A stretch of 37,442 nt of DNA from an uncultured Faecalibacterium sp. (GTDB lineage Bacteria; Bacillota; Clostridia; Oscillospirales; Ruminococcaceae), in assembly GCA_944386015.1 (NCBI GenBank), contig CALWZK010000018.1, forward strand, positions 1 to 37,442, written 5' to 3'. Positions 16,305-25,668 of the stretch are shown one piece after another. The notes beneath the pieces are model-generated. The model saw only the letters and a list, made by a program, of their open reading frames with translations, searched no databases and was not told the DNA's origin. Positions within the stretch are counted from its first letter, which is position 1; the number at the start of each line of letters is the position of its first letter. The translations under genes were made by a program, and so were the position numbers.

Positions 16305-17075
16305 TTATCTGCAATCATTTTCAGATGAGCTTTCTTCACATATCCGCATCCGAATGGAGCGGGGCGCCTCCTGGGCCGCCGACAAATCGTCGAACTCCAC
16401 CAATGCGCGGTCCTCCAGCTGCCAGCCCCGGTCGGCGGCGGCCTGCCGCAGCTGCGACCGCCGGCTGTCCAGCCACTCCCAGCACACAGGCCCCGCCGCT
16501 GTCTCGTACAGGCACAGATAGTCCCCCGCCGGGAAAACGATGGGCCCGCCCTTCTGCTTTTGGTAGAGGAAGCGGCTGCGGCCCTCCACACACATGCCGG
16601 TGCTGGGGCCATCGGTGAGATAGTTGACGATGATGTTCCGGCCCTTGTCCATCTCCTCCCCGGTCATCAAAACGGCGATCCGCTCTTCCTCCCGGTACAG
16701 CCGCTGGGGACCCCGGTCACACCAAGCCAGAAAATCACGGTTGGTGGCCTGCATCGACGCCAGCAGCGCCCGGCGGGCCTCCAGCTGGGCCATGCGCCGG
16801 TCCAGCTCTTCCCGCTGGCGGGTCAGGATCTCATCCAGGCGGTTCAGATTCCCCTCCCCCAGGTATTCCCGGATGACCTGCAAGGGCACCCCCAGATCCC
16901 GCAGGGTGATGATGAGGGCCAGACGGTCCAGCTGAAAGGGCGAATAAAACCGGTAGCCCTTGTCGTTGACACAGGCCGGGTGGAACAGCCCGATTTCGTC
17001 GTAATAATGCAGGGTCTTTTTGTTGACCCCCGCCAGGGCGGCAAAAGCCGCCGTTCGCAAATATCCTTCCCGCAT
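16305..17075 (-). CDS. MerR family transcriptional regulator with BmrR-like ligand domain
   Basis: A 256-aa regulator. The N-terminal winged helix (about 5-75) has LRTAAFAALAGVNKKTLHYYDEIGLF and the wing KGYRFYSPFQLDRL. A dimerisation coiled coil follows (about 85-120, LDEILTRQREELDRRMAQLEAR). The C-terminal half (about 130-250) looks like the GyrI/BmrR effector-binding fold that senses lipophilic drugs. The ATG at 17075 follows a G-rich site. It is divergent from a MATE exporter whose promoter has the MerR-type long spacer, so it very likely activates that exporter. Confidence 0.92.
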   Translation of the reverse strand: MREGYLRTAAFAALAGVNKKTLHYYDEIGLFHPACVNDKGYRFYSPFQLDRLALIITLRDLGVPLQVIREYLGEGNLNRLDEILTRQREELDRRMAQLEARRALLASMQATNRDFLAWCDRGPQRLYREEERIAVLMTGEEMDKGRNIIVNYLTDGPSTGMCVEGRSRFLYQKQKGGPIVFPAGDYLCLYETAAGPVCWEWLDSRRSQLRQAAADRGWQLEDRALVEFDDLSAAQEAPRSIRMRICEESSSENDCR

Positions 17076-17086
17076 CAAATTCCCCC

Positions 17087-17117
17087 TTGACTGTCCAGCG
17101 GCTGGATGGTTTATGAT
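17087..17117 (+). promoter_or_regulatory. MerR-type promoter with 19-bp spacer and operator dyad
   Basis: TTGACT (17087-17092), a 19-bp spacer, and TATGAT (17112-17117). The spacer holds the perfect dyad TCCAGC-G-GCTGGA (17094-17106). A 19-bp spacer with a central dyad is the hallmark of promoters untwisted by MerR activators. It drives the MATE gene at 17166. Confidence 0.9.
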
Positions 17118-17165
17118 AGCTCCAGGATAGCAGAAATCCTGAAATTTTGCAACCGGAGGGATCTT

Positions 17166-18485
17166 ATGTCTCCAACCAAGCCTTCTCTTCTGTCCGGGCC
17201 GGTCCGTCCTGCCCTGCTGGCTTTCGCCGGCCCCGTGATTCTTTCGATGGTGGCCACCCAGCTCTACACCGTGGCCGACACCATGATCATCGGCCTGCGG
17301 CTGGACGCCAACGCCCTGGCCGCCGTCTCCAACGCATCCACCGCCCTGATGGTGCCCATGTTTGTGTCGGGCGGGATGGAGCTGGGCGGCGGGCTGCTGC
17401 TGGCAGCCAAGCGGCCCACCTGCTCCCGGGAGGAACTGTCCACCGTCGTCTACAACCTGCTGTTCATTGACATTGTGCTGGGGCTTGTGCTGACAGCTGC
17501 CGGTTTCCTCGGCATGGGCGGGCTGCTGCGGCTGATCCACACCCCGGCAGAAATCCTTCCGCAGGCCCTTTCTTACTGCTGGTTCTACCTGCCGGGCTTT
17601 CCCTTTCTGATGGTCTATGATCTGTCCAAGCAGCTGATCATGGGCTGTGGAGACTCCAAGACGCCCCTCTTTGCGGTGCTGGGGACCTCGGTCCTCAACA
17701 TTGTGCTGGATCTGGCCCTGGTGGGCCCCTTCGGGGTGGCCGGCGCCGCCGGCGCCACCGCCTTTTCCCAGGTGGTGGGCTGCCTTTTCATCCTGTGGTA
17801 TCTGCGGCGCCATCTGCTGGCCGGGCCCTTCCGCTTTTCGATGCTGGACCGGCAGTATGCCTGGGAGACCTTCCGCCTGTCCGCCCCCAACGCCATCCAG
17901 CAGGCCAGCGGCCCTGTGACCAGCATGGTCAAGCAGGGGCTGCTGGGCGGCATCGGCGTGGCCGCCATTGCGGGCTTCTCCTGCGCCAGCAAGATGTCCA
18001 CCCTGCTGCTGATGCCGGTATTCGGCTTTACCCAGGCCCTGGTCTTTTTCATCGCCCAGAACACCGCCGCCCGGCAGGCTGACCGGGTGCGGGACGGCGT
18101 CAAACAGGCCCGGGGGATGATGCTGGTGTACGCCCTGACGGTCTCGGCGGGATGCATCCTGCTGGCCCGGCCCCTGATGCGGATCTTCACCTCCGATGCC
18201 AGTGCCATCGCCTACGGCGCCCTGCTGCTGAGCCGCCAGTCCATCGTCTACACCTTCACCGCCATGAAACACCTCCAGGAGGCCAGCCTCCGGGGCCGCC
18301 AGCAGATGGGGCTGTATCTGGCCTCCAACATAGGCGGCACCGCCGCAGACCTGCTGGCCTGCGCGATCCTGGTGCCTCTGCTGGGCTACAGCGGCTTCTA
18401 TTTTGCCTCCTTCTTCAGCGCGCCCTTCAGCTTTTTGCTGGCCACGCTCTTTCTGCGGATCGGGTCCCGCCGGGCCGCTGCCTGA
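17166..18485 (+). CDS. MATE family efflux transporter
   Basis: A 439-aa membrane protein with about twelve hydrophobic segments. It has the MATE hallmarks VILSMVATQLYTVADTMIIG in helix 1-2, YDLSKQLIMGCGDSKTP before helix 5, and the internal repeat in the second half (PNAIQQASGPVTSMVKQGLL). MATE proteins export cationic or lipophilic compounds using Na+ or H+. The ATG at 17166 lies just after GGAGGG. The divergent MerR regulator suggests drug-inducible expression. The gene ends before a bidirectional terminator. Confidence 0.93.
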   Translation: MSPTKPSLLSGPVRPALLAFAGPVILSMVATQLYTVADTMIIGLRLDANALAAVSNASTALMVPMFVSGGMELGGGLLLAAKRPTCSREELSTVVYNLLFIDIVLGLVLTAAGFLGMGGLLRLIHTPAEILPQALSYCWFYLPGFPFLMVYDLSKQLIMGCGDSKTPLFAVLGTSVLNIVLDLALVGPFGVAGAAGATAFSQVVGCLFILWYLRRHLLAGPFRFSMLDRQYAWETFRLSAPNAIQQASGPVTSMVKQGLLGGIGVAAIAGFSCASKMSTLLLMPVFGFTQALVFFIAQNTAARQADRVRDGVKQARGMMLVYALTVSAGCILLARPLMRIFTSDASAIAYGALLLSRQSIVYTFTAMKHLQEASLRGRQQMGLYLASNIGGTAADLLACAILVPLLGYSGFYFASFFSAPFSFLLATLFLRIGSRRAAA

Positions 18486-18496
18486 ACATAGCCTCC

Positions 18497-18548
18497 CTGC
18501 AAAAAGGGCGGCCCCTGCATCTTGCCGCAGGAGGCCGCCCTTTTTTCG
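18497..18548. terminator. Bidirectional terminator between the MATE and YfhO genes
   Basis: AAAAAGGGCGGCC ... GGCCGCCCTTTTTT with an inner CCTGC/GCAGG extension; it works for either strand of the two convergent genes. Confidence 0.88.
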
Positions 18549-18552
18549 TTTT

Positions 18553-20943
18553 TTAGTGTTTCCGCTTCCGCTCCCAGATGAACCAGCCGGTATACACCAG
18601 CCACACCGGGATGGCGATCATGGTCACCGTCCGGCTCAAGCCGAGGCCGGCGGGCGAATAGACAAAGTCGATGCTGCTCCAGCCCGCCGGGCAGAGCACC
18701 GCCATCAGACCATTGTCCACCTGCAGGATCTCGGTTTCCTGGCCGTTGACATAGGCGGTGAAGCCGTCGTCATAGGGCACCGAGAAGAACACCAGGTTGT
18801 CCCGGTCCAGCTGGATCTCGGCGCTGAAACCGGAATTGGTCATCACAAAGTCGCTGCAGGCCGTCTGGCGGCGGGCCGCCACATCCTGGACATACCGGTC
18901 ATAGGTGAAATCCGTCAGCTGGCTGTCCGGCGCCGGGGTCAGATACTGGCCATACCTGGCGATATCCTCCTCCGACAGGGCCAGCGCCCGCAGCAGCAGG
19001 CAGCTGGCATCCTGGGTGGTCATGCTCTCCAGGGTGTCTGCGCTGACATAGTAGTCATAGGTGAAGCCCATAGGCAGGTAGTTGTCGTTTTCGTAGAGGG
19101 CCATTCCCTCCACCGTGTCGTAGTAGGTCCAGCCGGTGCCCGCTGCTTCCTCGAAGTTGGAGCGCTCATCCTCCGGCATGATGGTAAACCGGACGCTCAG
19201 CAGCCCCCGCAGGGCGTAGTAATAGACGTCGGGATTGCTGCGGACATCCCGGGTCAGGCCCAGGGAGGTATAGAACCGCAGAATGCTGGGGGCCACCGTG
19301 CTGTCAAAGAACTGCATGCAGCTCTTGTCCATCCACAGGCCCAGGTTGTCGTGGGCGTTGTAGGTGTCCACCCGCCAGTCCCCTTCGGGGAAGGCGTCCT
19401 GCAGAGCCATGGATGCCTGGTACTGTTCCACCAGGTCGCTGTCATAGTCCCACTGGCCAAACTTGCCGATGGCAATGTGGACGCAGCCGAACAGGCAGCT
19501 GAAGGCCAGCACCGCAGCCAGCATCCGCTGGCGGAACCGCCCTTCATCCCGCCGGTTCTGCACCAGCCAGCGGTACACCACCAGGCCCACCAGGCCAAAG
19601 CCCAGCACCGCCAGATACTGGCCGGAATTTTCCAATACCCCCAGGCTCCAGCCCTCATCGCCGTCATTCACCGGCACCAGGGCAAAGACCAGGGTCACCA
19701 TCATCAGCCAGGCCACCGTCCCGATGGGGCGCTCCAGCTCCGCCGTTTGGTCCTCCCAGGCGTTGATGGTCATGGCGGCCAGAATCAGCACCGGCATATA
19801 GTACCACCGGGCATAGTAGCTGGAATTGAAGGCGTAAAAGGCACTGTTCAGGACGGGCACCAGGGCGCAGACGGCGCAGACCGCAATGATCCGCTTCCGG
19901 CTGTCCCACTTGCGGGCCCGCCAGTAGGCCAGCACCCCTGCCAGGCTGCACAGGGGCAGGTAGGCGGTCATGCTGGTCCATTTGATGGTGCCCTCGGACC
20001 AGATGGAGACGATATAGGGGGAATCCGGCGGCAGCAGCCAGCTGAACAGGATGGCCAGGTACTGCTGCACCTTGGAGTAGGTCAAAAAGCCCCAGCCCGA
20101 GGACAGATCCACGGTGCGCGGGTTCTGCAGCAGGGACAGGAAGGCCGGCCACACCAGCAGGCAGCCCATGGCCACACCCAGCAGGCTCTCAAAGGCCAGG
20201 GTGCCGAAGAGTTTCAGGTTCAGCTTGATCTCCCCGGCGGTCACCTTGCAGATGAAATAGATGAAAAGGAAGACCACCTGCCCCACAAAGAAGAAGTAGT
20301 TGTTCAGCAGGTTCACCGCCACGAAGAAGGCAAACAGCCCCCGCCGGCGGTTGTAGATGCACTCGTCCAGGGCCCACAGCATCCAGGGGAACAGGGCCAG
20401 CACATCAATGAAGTGGTTGAAGAAAATGTTGTAGACGCCGAAGCCTGAGAAAGTGTACAGGCAGGCGCCGATCACCGCGTAGTCCAGGTTCCGGACATAG
20501 CGGCGGAGATACAGGTAGGCGCCGCCCCCCGCCACTGCAAACTTCAGCACCAGCAGCGGGCACATCAGATAAGGAATCCAGCTCTGGGGAAACAGGGTGG
20601 ACAGCCAGAAGAAGGGCGAGCCGTACAGATAGAAGGAATAGGCATTCATGACCCCGCTGCCCAGGTCGGTGGCCCAGGAAAAGGTGTTGGTGGGCAGCCG
20701 CTGGCCGTTGACCGAGGCCAGGCCGTCAGGATAGCCCTGGCCCTTCACAAAGCCGTTCATATAGTGGTAAAAGCCGATCTGCTGGCCGTTGAAGTCTCCC
20801 GCATAGTGGAAGAAACCGCCGTCCACAATCTGGAAGGGCAGGAAGATCAGCGCCGCCGTCAGGGCGCACAGCCCCACCGTCAGCCAGAAGCGGTCCCGCT
20901 GGCGCCCCAGCATGGGGCGTCGGGATGGGTGCAGAAAATCCAT
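18553..20943 (-). CDS. YfhO family multi-pass membrane protein
   Basis: A 796-aa membrane protein of the YfhO family (GT-C-like fold, implicated in lipoteichoic-acid glycosylation in Bacillus and Listeria). It has a cytoplasmic N-terminus, about a dozen membrane spans over roughly residues 20-540, then a large extracellular region (about 545-770), and a final span ending in a basic WERKRKH. The loop after the first span holds the acidic and aromatic residues FFHYAGDFNGQQIGFYHYMNGF seen in this family (quoted in part here). The ATG at 20943 has a modest GAGG. A possible minus promoter has TATACT at 21014-21019. It is not in an operon. Confidence 0.9.
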   Translation of the reverse strand: MDFLHPSRRPMLGRQRDRFWLTVGLCALTAALIFLPFQIVDGGFFHYAGDFNGQQIGFYHYMNGFVKGQGYPDGLASVNGQRLPTNTFSWATDLGSGVMNAYSFYLYGSPFFWLSTLFPQSWIPYLMCPLLVLKFAVAGGGAYLYLRRYVRNLDYAVIGACLYTFSGFGVYNIFFNHFIDVLALFPWMLWALDECIYNRRRGLFAFFVAVNLLNNYFFFVGQVVFLFIYFICKVTAGEIKLNLKLFGTLAFESLLGVAMGCLLVWPAFLSLLQNPRTVDLSSGWGFLTYSKVQQYLAILFSWLLPPDSPYIVSIWSEGTIKWTSMTAYLPLCSLAGVLAYWRARKWDSRKRIIAVCAVCALVPVLNSAFYAFNSSYYARWYYMPVLILAAMTINAWEDQTAELERPIGTVAWLMMVTLVFALVPVNDGDEGWSLGVLENSGQYLAVLGFGLVGLVVYRWLVQNRRDEGRFRQRMLAAVLAFSCLFGCVHIAIGKFGQWDYDSDLVEQYQASMALQDAFPEGDWRVDTYNAHDNLGLWMDKSCMQFFDSTVAPSILRFYTSLGLTRDVRSNPDVYYYALRGLLSVRFTIMPEDERSNFEEAAGTGWTYYDTVEGMALYENDNYLPMGFTYDYYVSADTLESMTTQDASCLLLRALALSEEDIARYGQYLTPAPDSQLTDFTYDRYVQDVAARRQTACSDFVMTNSGFSAEIQLDRDNLVFFSVPYDDGFTAYVNGQETEILQVDNGLMAVLCPAGWSSIDFVYSPAGLGLSRTVTMIAIPVWLVYTGWFIWERKRKH

Positions 20944-21063
20944 AGTGTTCCTCTTTTCTCCGCAGAATATATTGCCGCAGGATGCCGCCTTTTTCGGGCG
21001 GTTTTCACCGGATAGTATAGCATGATTGCCCGGGCAAGAAAAGGGCGAACTTTGGCCGCAGCC

Positions 21064-21092
21064 TTGACAAGCGGCCCGGAGAAAGGTATTTT
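21064..21092 (+). promoter_or_regulatory. Sigma-A promoter for the HD-domain gene
   Basis: TTGACA (21064-21069), 17-bp spacer, TATTTT (21087-21092), about 50 bp before the ATG. Confidence 0.65.
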
Positions 21093-21141
21093 GGTAGCAA
21101 AAAACGGCGGCGCACCGTGCCGCCGGCCGGGAGGTTCTTTC

Positions 21142-21729
21142 ATGCTTTACCCCTTCAACGCCCTGCTGGCCCGGATGAAGTACATCACCCGGTGGAGCCT
21201 GATGCACTCGCTCCGGGCCGAAACCCTCAGCGAGCACACCTGCGGCACCGCGCTGCTGGCCCACACCCTCTGCCTGATTGCCCGGCGGTACACCGGCACC
21301 CCCTGCCGCCCCAAGACGGTGACGGTGGCCGCCCTCTACCACGACGCCCCCGAGATCATCACCGGGGATATGCCCACCCCGGTGAAGTACCGCAACGCCA
21401 CCCTGCGGGACGCCTACAAGGCCATCGAGCGGGAGAGCGCCTCGGCCATGGCCTCGATGCTGCCCCCGGAACTGGAAGAGGAGATCACCCCCTACATCAC
21501 CGGGGACCTGCTCACCGCCCCTGAGCGGAAGCTGCTGAAGGCGGCCGACCGGCTGTCGGCCCTCATCAAGTGCACCGAGGAGGTGCGCAGCGGCAACCAC
21601 GAATTTGACGCCGCCCTGGCCCAGCAGCGGATGGCCCTGGCCGACATGCACTGCCCCGAGGCAGACTGGTTTATGGAGCACTGCCTGCCCTGCTACACCC
21701 AAAACCTGGACGAGCTGACCCATCCCTGA
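21142..21729 (+). CDS. HD-domain 5'-deoxynucleotidase (YfbR-like)
   Basis: A 195-aa phosphohydrolase. The metal ligands of the HD fold are visible: SEHTCGTALLAH (H32), the HD pair in LYHDAPEIITGD (H67-D68, E71), and a distal Asp in the KAADRLSALIKC helix. This order and the N-terminal LARMKYITRWSLMHS match the YfbR family, which dephosphorylates deoxynucleoside 5'-monophosphates. The ATG at 21142 follows GGGAGGT. It is a single-gene unit with its own promoter, convergent with the metallo-hydrolase. Confidence 0.9.
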   Translation: MLYPFNALLARMKYITRWSLMHSLRAETLSEHTCGTALLAHTLCLIARRYTGTPCRPKTVTVAALYHDAPEIITGDMPTPVKYRNATLRDAYKAIERESASAMASMLPPELEEEITPYITGDLLTAPERKLLKAADRLSALIKCTEEVRSGNHEFDAALAQQRMALADMHCPEADWFMEHCLPCYTQNLDELTHP

Positions 21730-21734
21730 ATACG

Positions 21735-21771
21735 CAAAAAGCCCGGCGGGCCTTCACCGGCCTGCCGGGCT
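21735..21771 (-). terminator. Terminator downstream of the beta-CASP hydrolase (minus strand)
   Basis: Inverted repeat AGCCCGGCGGGCC / GGCCTGCCGGGCT. On the minus strand it is followed by TTTTTG. It also ends just after the convergent HD gene. Confidence 0.82.
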
Positions 21772-21802
21772 GCGTTGTGCCTGTAGGAATACAGGACGCA
21801 CG

Positions 21803-23413
21803 TCAGCGGTCCCACTTGTCGCACAGGGCGTTGATCTGGTCGGCAAACTTGGCCAGGTCCTTGTTGGCGCCGCCCTCGTTGTGCTCGATGACCCGCATCA
21901 GGCGGCGGCCGGCGCTGACCAGCCGCTGGAACACCGCTGCGGCCCGGCTGAGGGTGGGGGCTGCCGCTTTGGCTGTGGCCCGCTCCCGGCTGCCCTCGGA
22001 CAGGCAGACGGCGCCGTCGGCGCCCAGGGCCCACTGGGCCCCGTTGTAGGGGGCGCAGGCGGTATAGCCCAGGCTCTGGAGGGTGCTGACAAAGGCGTCC
22101 TCCACTGCATCATCGCCGTGGTTCACAAACACCCGCCGGGGTTTGGGGTCAAAGGAGCCGATCCACTGGAGCAGGCCCTCCCGGTCTGCATGGCCTGACA
22201 TGCCGCCGATCTGGGCGATCTCGGCCTGGACCTCGATCTCCTCGCCGAACAGCTTGACCCCGTCGATGCCCTCGATCAGGGCCCGGCCCAGGGTACCCAC
22301 AGCCTGGTAGCCCACGAACAGGATGGTGCACTCCTTCCGCCACAGGTTGTGCTTCAGGTGGTGGCGGATGCGGCCCGCGTCGCACATGCCGCTGGCCGAG
22401 ATGATGACCTTGGGGGTCAGGTCGGTGTTAATCGCCCGGGATTCGTCGCTGGTGACGCTGACCCGCAACCCCGGGAAGCTGATGGGGTCAATCCCTTCCG
22501 CCAGCAGGGTCCGGGTCTCGTCGTCAAAGCAGCTGGCGTCGGTATCCTGGAAGATGCGGGTGGCCTCGATGGCCAGAGGGCTGTCGATGTACACCGGGAA
22601 ATTCCCGTGGCCGGTCACCAGCTTTTTCTCCTTGATCTCCCGCATGAAGTAGAGCAGCTCCTGGGTGCGGCCCACCGCAAAGCTGGGGATCACCACGTTG
22701 CCGCCCCGGTCAAAGGTCCGCTGCAGGATGTCCACCAGCTGCTGGATATAGTCGGGGCGGGGCGGGTGGCTCCGGTCGCCGTAGGTGGACTCCATCACCA
22801 CATAGTCGGCCTCGGTCAGATAGGTGGGATCCCGCAGGATGGCCTGGTTCAGGTTGCCGATATCCCCCGAGAACACCAGCTTGGTGGTCTTTTCCCCTTC
22901 GGTGACCCAGATCTCGATGCTGGCGGAGCCCAGCAGGTGGCCCACATCGGTGAACCGGACCGTCACCCCCGGGCCGATCTCCACCTTTTTGTTGTAGTCC
23001 ACACCCTCGAACAGCCGGACCGCCTCCTCGGCGTCCTGGACGGTGTAATCGGGCTCCACCGGCGGCAGGCCGGCGCGGGTGTTTTTCCGGGTTTTCCACT
23101 CGGCCTCCGACTCCTGGATATGGGCGGAGTCCCGCAGCATAATATCACAGAGCCGGCAGGTGGGCCGGGTGGCATAAATCTTGCCCCGGTAGCCCTGTTT
23201 GGCCAGCAGGGGCAGGTGCCCGCTGTGGTCGATGTGGGCATGGGTCAGCAGCACGGCGTCAATCTGCCCCGGCTCCAGCGGCAGAGGCTGGTTTTCATAG
23301 ACGTTCTTCCCCTGCTCCATGCCGCAGTCAATCAGAAAATGCAGCCCACCTGTCTCCAGCAGGGTGCAGCTGCCGGTCACTTCATGGTTTGCACCTAAAA
23401 ATGTGAGCTTCAT
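21803..23413 (-). CDS. Beta-CASP metallo-beta-lactamase-fold hydrolase (RNA-processing type)
   Basis: A 536-aa protein. The N-terminal MBL domain has THAHIDH (57-63) and later DVGHLLGSA. The beta-CASP insertion contains SFAVGRTQELLYFM and SASGMCDAGRIRHHLKHNLW. The RMMBL part has GGMSGHADREGLLQWI and VNHGDDAVEDAF. Bacterial members of this group (YsnF/TTHA0252-like, RNase J relatives) are exo/endoribonucleases. The C-terminal 70 residues after that are Arg/Ala-rich and may contact RNA. The ATG at 23413 follows GGAGGTAG. Confidence 0.93.
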   Translation of the reverse strand: MKLTFLGANHEVTGSCTLLETGGLHFLIDCGMEQGKNVYENQPLPLEPGQIDAVLLTHAHIDHSGHLPLLAKQGYRGKIYATRPTCRLCDIMLRDSAHIQESEAEWKTRKNTRAGLPPVEPDYTVQDAEEAVRLFEGVDYNKKVEIGPGVTVRFTDVGHLLGSASIEIWVTEGEKTTKLVFSGDIGNLNQAILRDPTYLTEADYVVMESTYGDRSHPPRPDYIQQLVDILQRTFDRGGNVVIPSFAVGRTQELLYFMREIKEKKLVTGHGNFPVYIDSPLAIEATRIFQDTDASCFDDETRTLLAEGIDPISFPGLRVSVTSDESRAINTDLTPKVIISASGMCDAGRIRHHLKHNLWRKECTILFVGYQAVGTLGRALIEGIDGVKLFGEEIEVQAEIAQIGGMSGHADREGLLQWIGSFDPKPRRVFVNHGDDAVEDAFVSTLQSLGYTACAPYNGAQWALGADGAVCLSEGSRERATAKAAAPTLSRAAAVFQRLVSAGRRLMRVIEHNEGGANKDLAKFADQINALCDKWDR

Positions 23414-23475
23414 TGTATCTACCTCCATCCCGTCCCGAAGGACCGGGTTTGCATTTTTTGTGGGATTCTACTGGT

Positions 23476-23484
23476 ATTGTACCA
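23476..23484 (-). promoter_or_regulatory. Extended -10 element for the beta-CASP gene
   Basis: Minus strand TGGTACAAT, an extended -10 without a good -35, about 60 bp before the ATG. Tentative. Confidence 0.4.
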
Positions 23485-23566
23485 CAAAAGAGACTTTCCT
23501 TTCCGCCCAAAATCCGCCCCGGTTTCCGTCAATTCGCCGAAACCACGAAGATTATTTTAGATAATC

Positions 23567-23595
23567 TTGACAAAGTCCTTCCTATGTTTTAAACT
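23567..23595 (+). promoter_or_regulatory. Sigma-A promoter of typA
   Basis: TTGACA (23567-23572), 17-bp spacer, TAAACT (23590-23595). It leaves a leader of about 130 nt before typA in which I see no known riboswitch. Confidence 0.65.
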
Positions 23596-23730
23596 TATAT
23601 GGTTGAAGCTATTTCGTCACCTTCGGAGGGGCGGAAGGGCCCGGCCTGCAGCGGCAGTTTAGCCGGCGCAGTTCCCGGAACCGGAAGCCCCGACGGCATA
23701 TTGCGATGCAAAATAGAGAGGTTTGATTTT

Positions 23731-25554
23731 ATGATTCGTAACGATTTGCGCAACGTGGCCATCATCGCTCACGTCGACCATGGCAAGACCACCCTGGTGG
23801 ATGCCATGCTTCGCCAGAGCGGTGCTTTCCGCGACAACCAGGTTGTGGCCGAGCGCATCATGGACAGCGGTGCCATCGAGCGTGAGCGCGGCATCACCAT
23901 CCTGGCCAAGAACTGCTCCTGCAACTACAAGGGCGTCAAGATCAACATCGTCGACACCCCGGGCCACGCCGACTTCGGCGGCGAGGTGGAGCGCGTTCTG
24001 AAGATGGTCAACGGCGTTCTGCTGCTGGTGGATGCTGCCGAGGGCTGCATGCCCCAGACCCGTTTCGTGCTGCAGAAGGCTCTGCAGCAGAACCTGAGCC
24101 TGGTGGTGGCCATCAACAAGATCGACCGCCCCGACGCCCGCATCAAGGAGGTCGTGGACGAGGTCCTGTACCTGCTGATGGACCTGGGCGCTTCGGATGA
24201 GCAGCTGGACTGCCCCATCCTCTACTGCTGCGGCCGCGCCGGCACCGCCAGCCTGGACCCCGATGTCCCCGGCACCGATCTGATCCCCCTGTTCGACACC
24301 CTGCTGAGCACCATCCGTCCTCCCGAGGGCGACCCTGACGCTCCCTTCCAGATGCTGGTGTCCTCCATCGACTACAACGAGTTCGTGGGCCGCATCGGCA
24401 TCGGCCGCATCCAGAACGGCACCTGCCGCGTGGGTGAGGAAGTGGTGGTCTGCGACTGGCACGATCCTTCCGTCAACATGAAGGGCCGTCTGACCAAGCT
24501 GTACGACTTCCAGGCCAACGGCCGTGTCCCCTGCGACAACATCACCGCAGGCGATATCGTGGCTTTCTCGGGCCTGCCCGACGTCACCATCGGCAACACC
24601 CTGTGCGATCCCTCCAAGGTGGAGCCCCTGCCCTTCGTCAAGATCAATGATCCCACCGTCGAGATGACCTTCTCGGTCAACGACAGCCCCCTGGCCGGCC
24701 GCGAGGGCAAGTATGTCACCAGCCGCCAGATCCGGGACCGTCTGCAGCGTGAGCTGCTGAAGGACGTGGCTCTGAAGGTGGAGGATTCCGCCACCACCGA
24801 TTCCTTCCGTGTCATGGGCCGCGGCGAGATGCACCTGTCCATCCTGATCGAGACCATGCGCCGGGAAGGCTATGAGCTGCAGGTCTCTCCCCCGCACGTT
24901 CTGACCAAGGTCATCGACGGCAAGACCTACGAGCCCATGGAGCAGGTGGTCATCGATGTGCCCACCCAGTACCAGGGCGCTGTCATGACCGGCCTGGGCC
25001 AGCGCAAGGCTGTCCTGCAGCAGATGGATCCCCTGGGCGACAGCCGGGTCCGTCTGGTGTTCCGCATGCCCAGCCGCGGCCTGTTCGGCTACCGCAACCA
25101 GTTCCTGACCGATACCCACGGCGAGGGCGTCATCAATCAGATCTTCGACGGCTACGATCAGTGGGCCGGCATGATCCCCAACCGCTCCACCGGTTCTCTG
25201 GTCAGCTTTGAGACCGGCGAGTCGGTGACCTATGGCCTGTTCAACGCCCAGCAGCGCGGCACCCTGCTGATCGGACCTGGCGAAAAGGTCTACGAGGGCA
25301 TGGTCATTGGCTACACCCCCACCGGCGAGGATGTGGACGTCAACGTCTGCAAGACCAAGCACCTGACCAACACCCGTGCTTCCGGCTCGGATGATGCCCT
25401 GCGCCTGGTTCCCATCAGCCGGCTGAGCCTGGAGGGCTGCCTGGAATTCCTGGCACCCGACGAGCTGCTGGAGGTCACCCCCAAGAGCCTGCGCATCCGC
25501 AAGCAGATCCTGAACCACGAGCAGCGGATGAAGGCCCGCAGCCGCAACAAGTAA
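23731..25554 (+). CDS. typA: Ribosome-associated GTPase TypA/BipA
   Basis: A 607-aa translational GTPase related to EF-G, involved in 50S assembly and stress adaptation. The G1 motif is AHVDHGKT (13-20), the switch region [13 protein letters not shown]3 [12 protein letters not shown], and G4 NKIDRPDAR. The C-terminal region carries the BipA-specific [17 protein letters not shown] and ends in the basic [13 protein letters not shown]. The frame extends upstream but the ATG at 23731, after GAGAGG, gives the family length. Strong promoter and terminator make it a single-gene unit. Confidence 0.97.
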   Translation: MIRNDLRNVAIIAHVDHGKTTLVDAMLRQSGAFRDNQVVAERIMDSGAIERERGITILAKNCSCNYKGVKINIVDTPGHADFGGEVERVLKMVNGVLLLVDAAEGCMPQTRFVLQKALQQNLSLVVAINKIDRPDARIKEVVDEVLYLLMDLGASDEQLDCPILYCCGRAGTASLDPDVPGTDLIPLFDTLLSTIRPPEGDPDAPFQMLVSSIDYNEFVGRIGIGRIQNGTCRVGEEVVVCDWHDPSVNMKGRLTKLYDFQANGRVPCDNITAGDIVAFSGLPDVTIGNTLCDPSKVEPLPFVKINDPTVEMTFSVNDSPLAGREGKYVTSRQIRDRLQRELLKDVALKVEDSATTDSFRVMGRGEMHLSILIETMRREGYELQVSPPHVLTKVIDGKTYEPMEQVVIDVPTQYQGAVMTGLGQRKAVLQQMDPLGDSRVRLVFRMPSRGLFGYRNQFLTDTHGEGVINQIFDGYDQWAGMIPNRSTGSLVSFETGESVTYGLFNAQQRGTLLIGPGEKVYEGMVIGYTPTGEDVDVNVCKTKHLTNTRASGSDDALRLVPISRLSLEGCLEFLAPDELLEVTPKSLRIRKQILNHEQRMKARSRNK

Positions 25555-25567
25555 TCTGAATCCTTTC

Positions 25568-25605
25568 CACCGGACTCTTCTCCACCGAGGGAGCCCGGTG
25601 TTTTT
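25568..25605 (+). terminator. Terminator after typA
   Basis: CACCGGACTC / GAGCCCGGTG (one mismatch) followed by TTTTT. Confidence 0.82.
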
Positions 25606-25617
25606 ATGCCCGGGCGC

Positions 25618-25653
25618 AAAAAATGCCCGCCGGGTTCAAAACCAGGCGGGCAT
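25618..25653 (-). terminator. Terminator of the SGNH hydrolase gene (minus strand)
   Basis: ATGCCCGCC / GGCGGGCAT hairpin; on the minus strand it is followed by TTTTTTG, 16 bp after the stop. Confidence 0.85.
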
Positions 25654-25668
25654 CCGGGATGCTATCCT

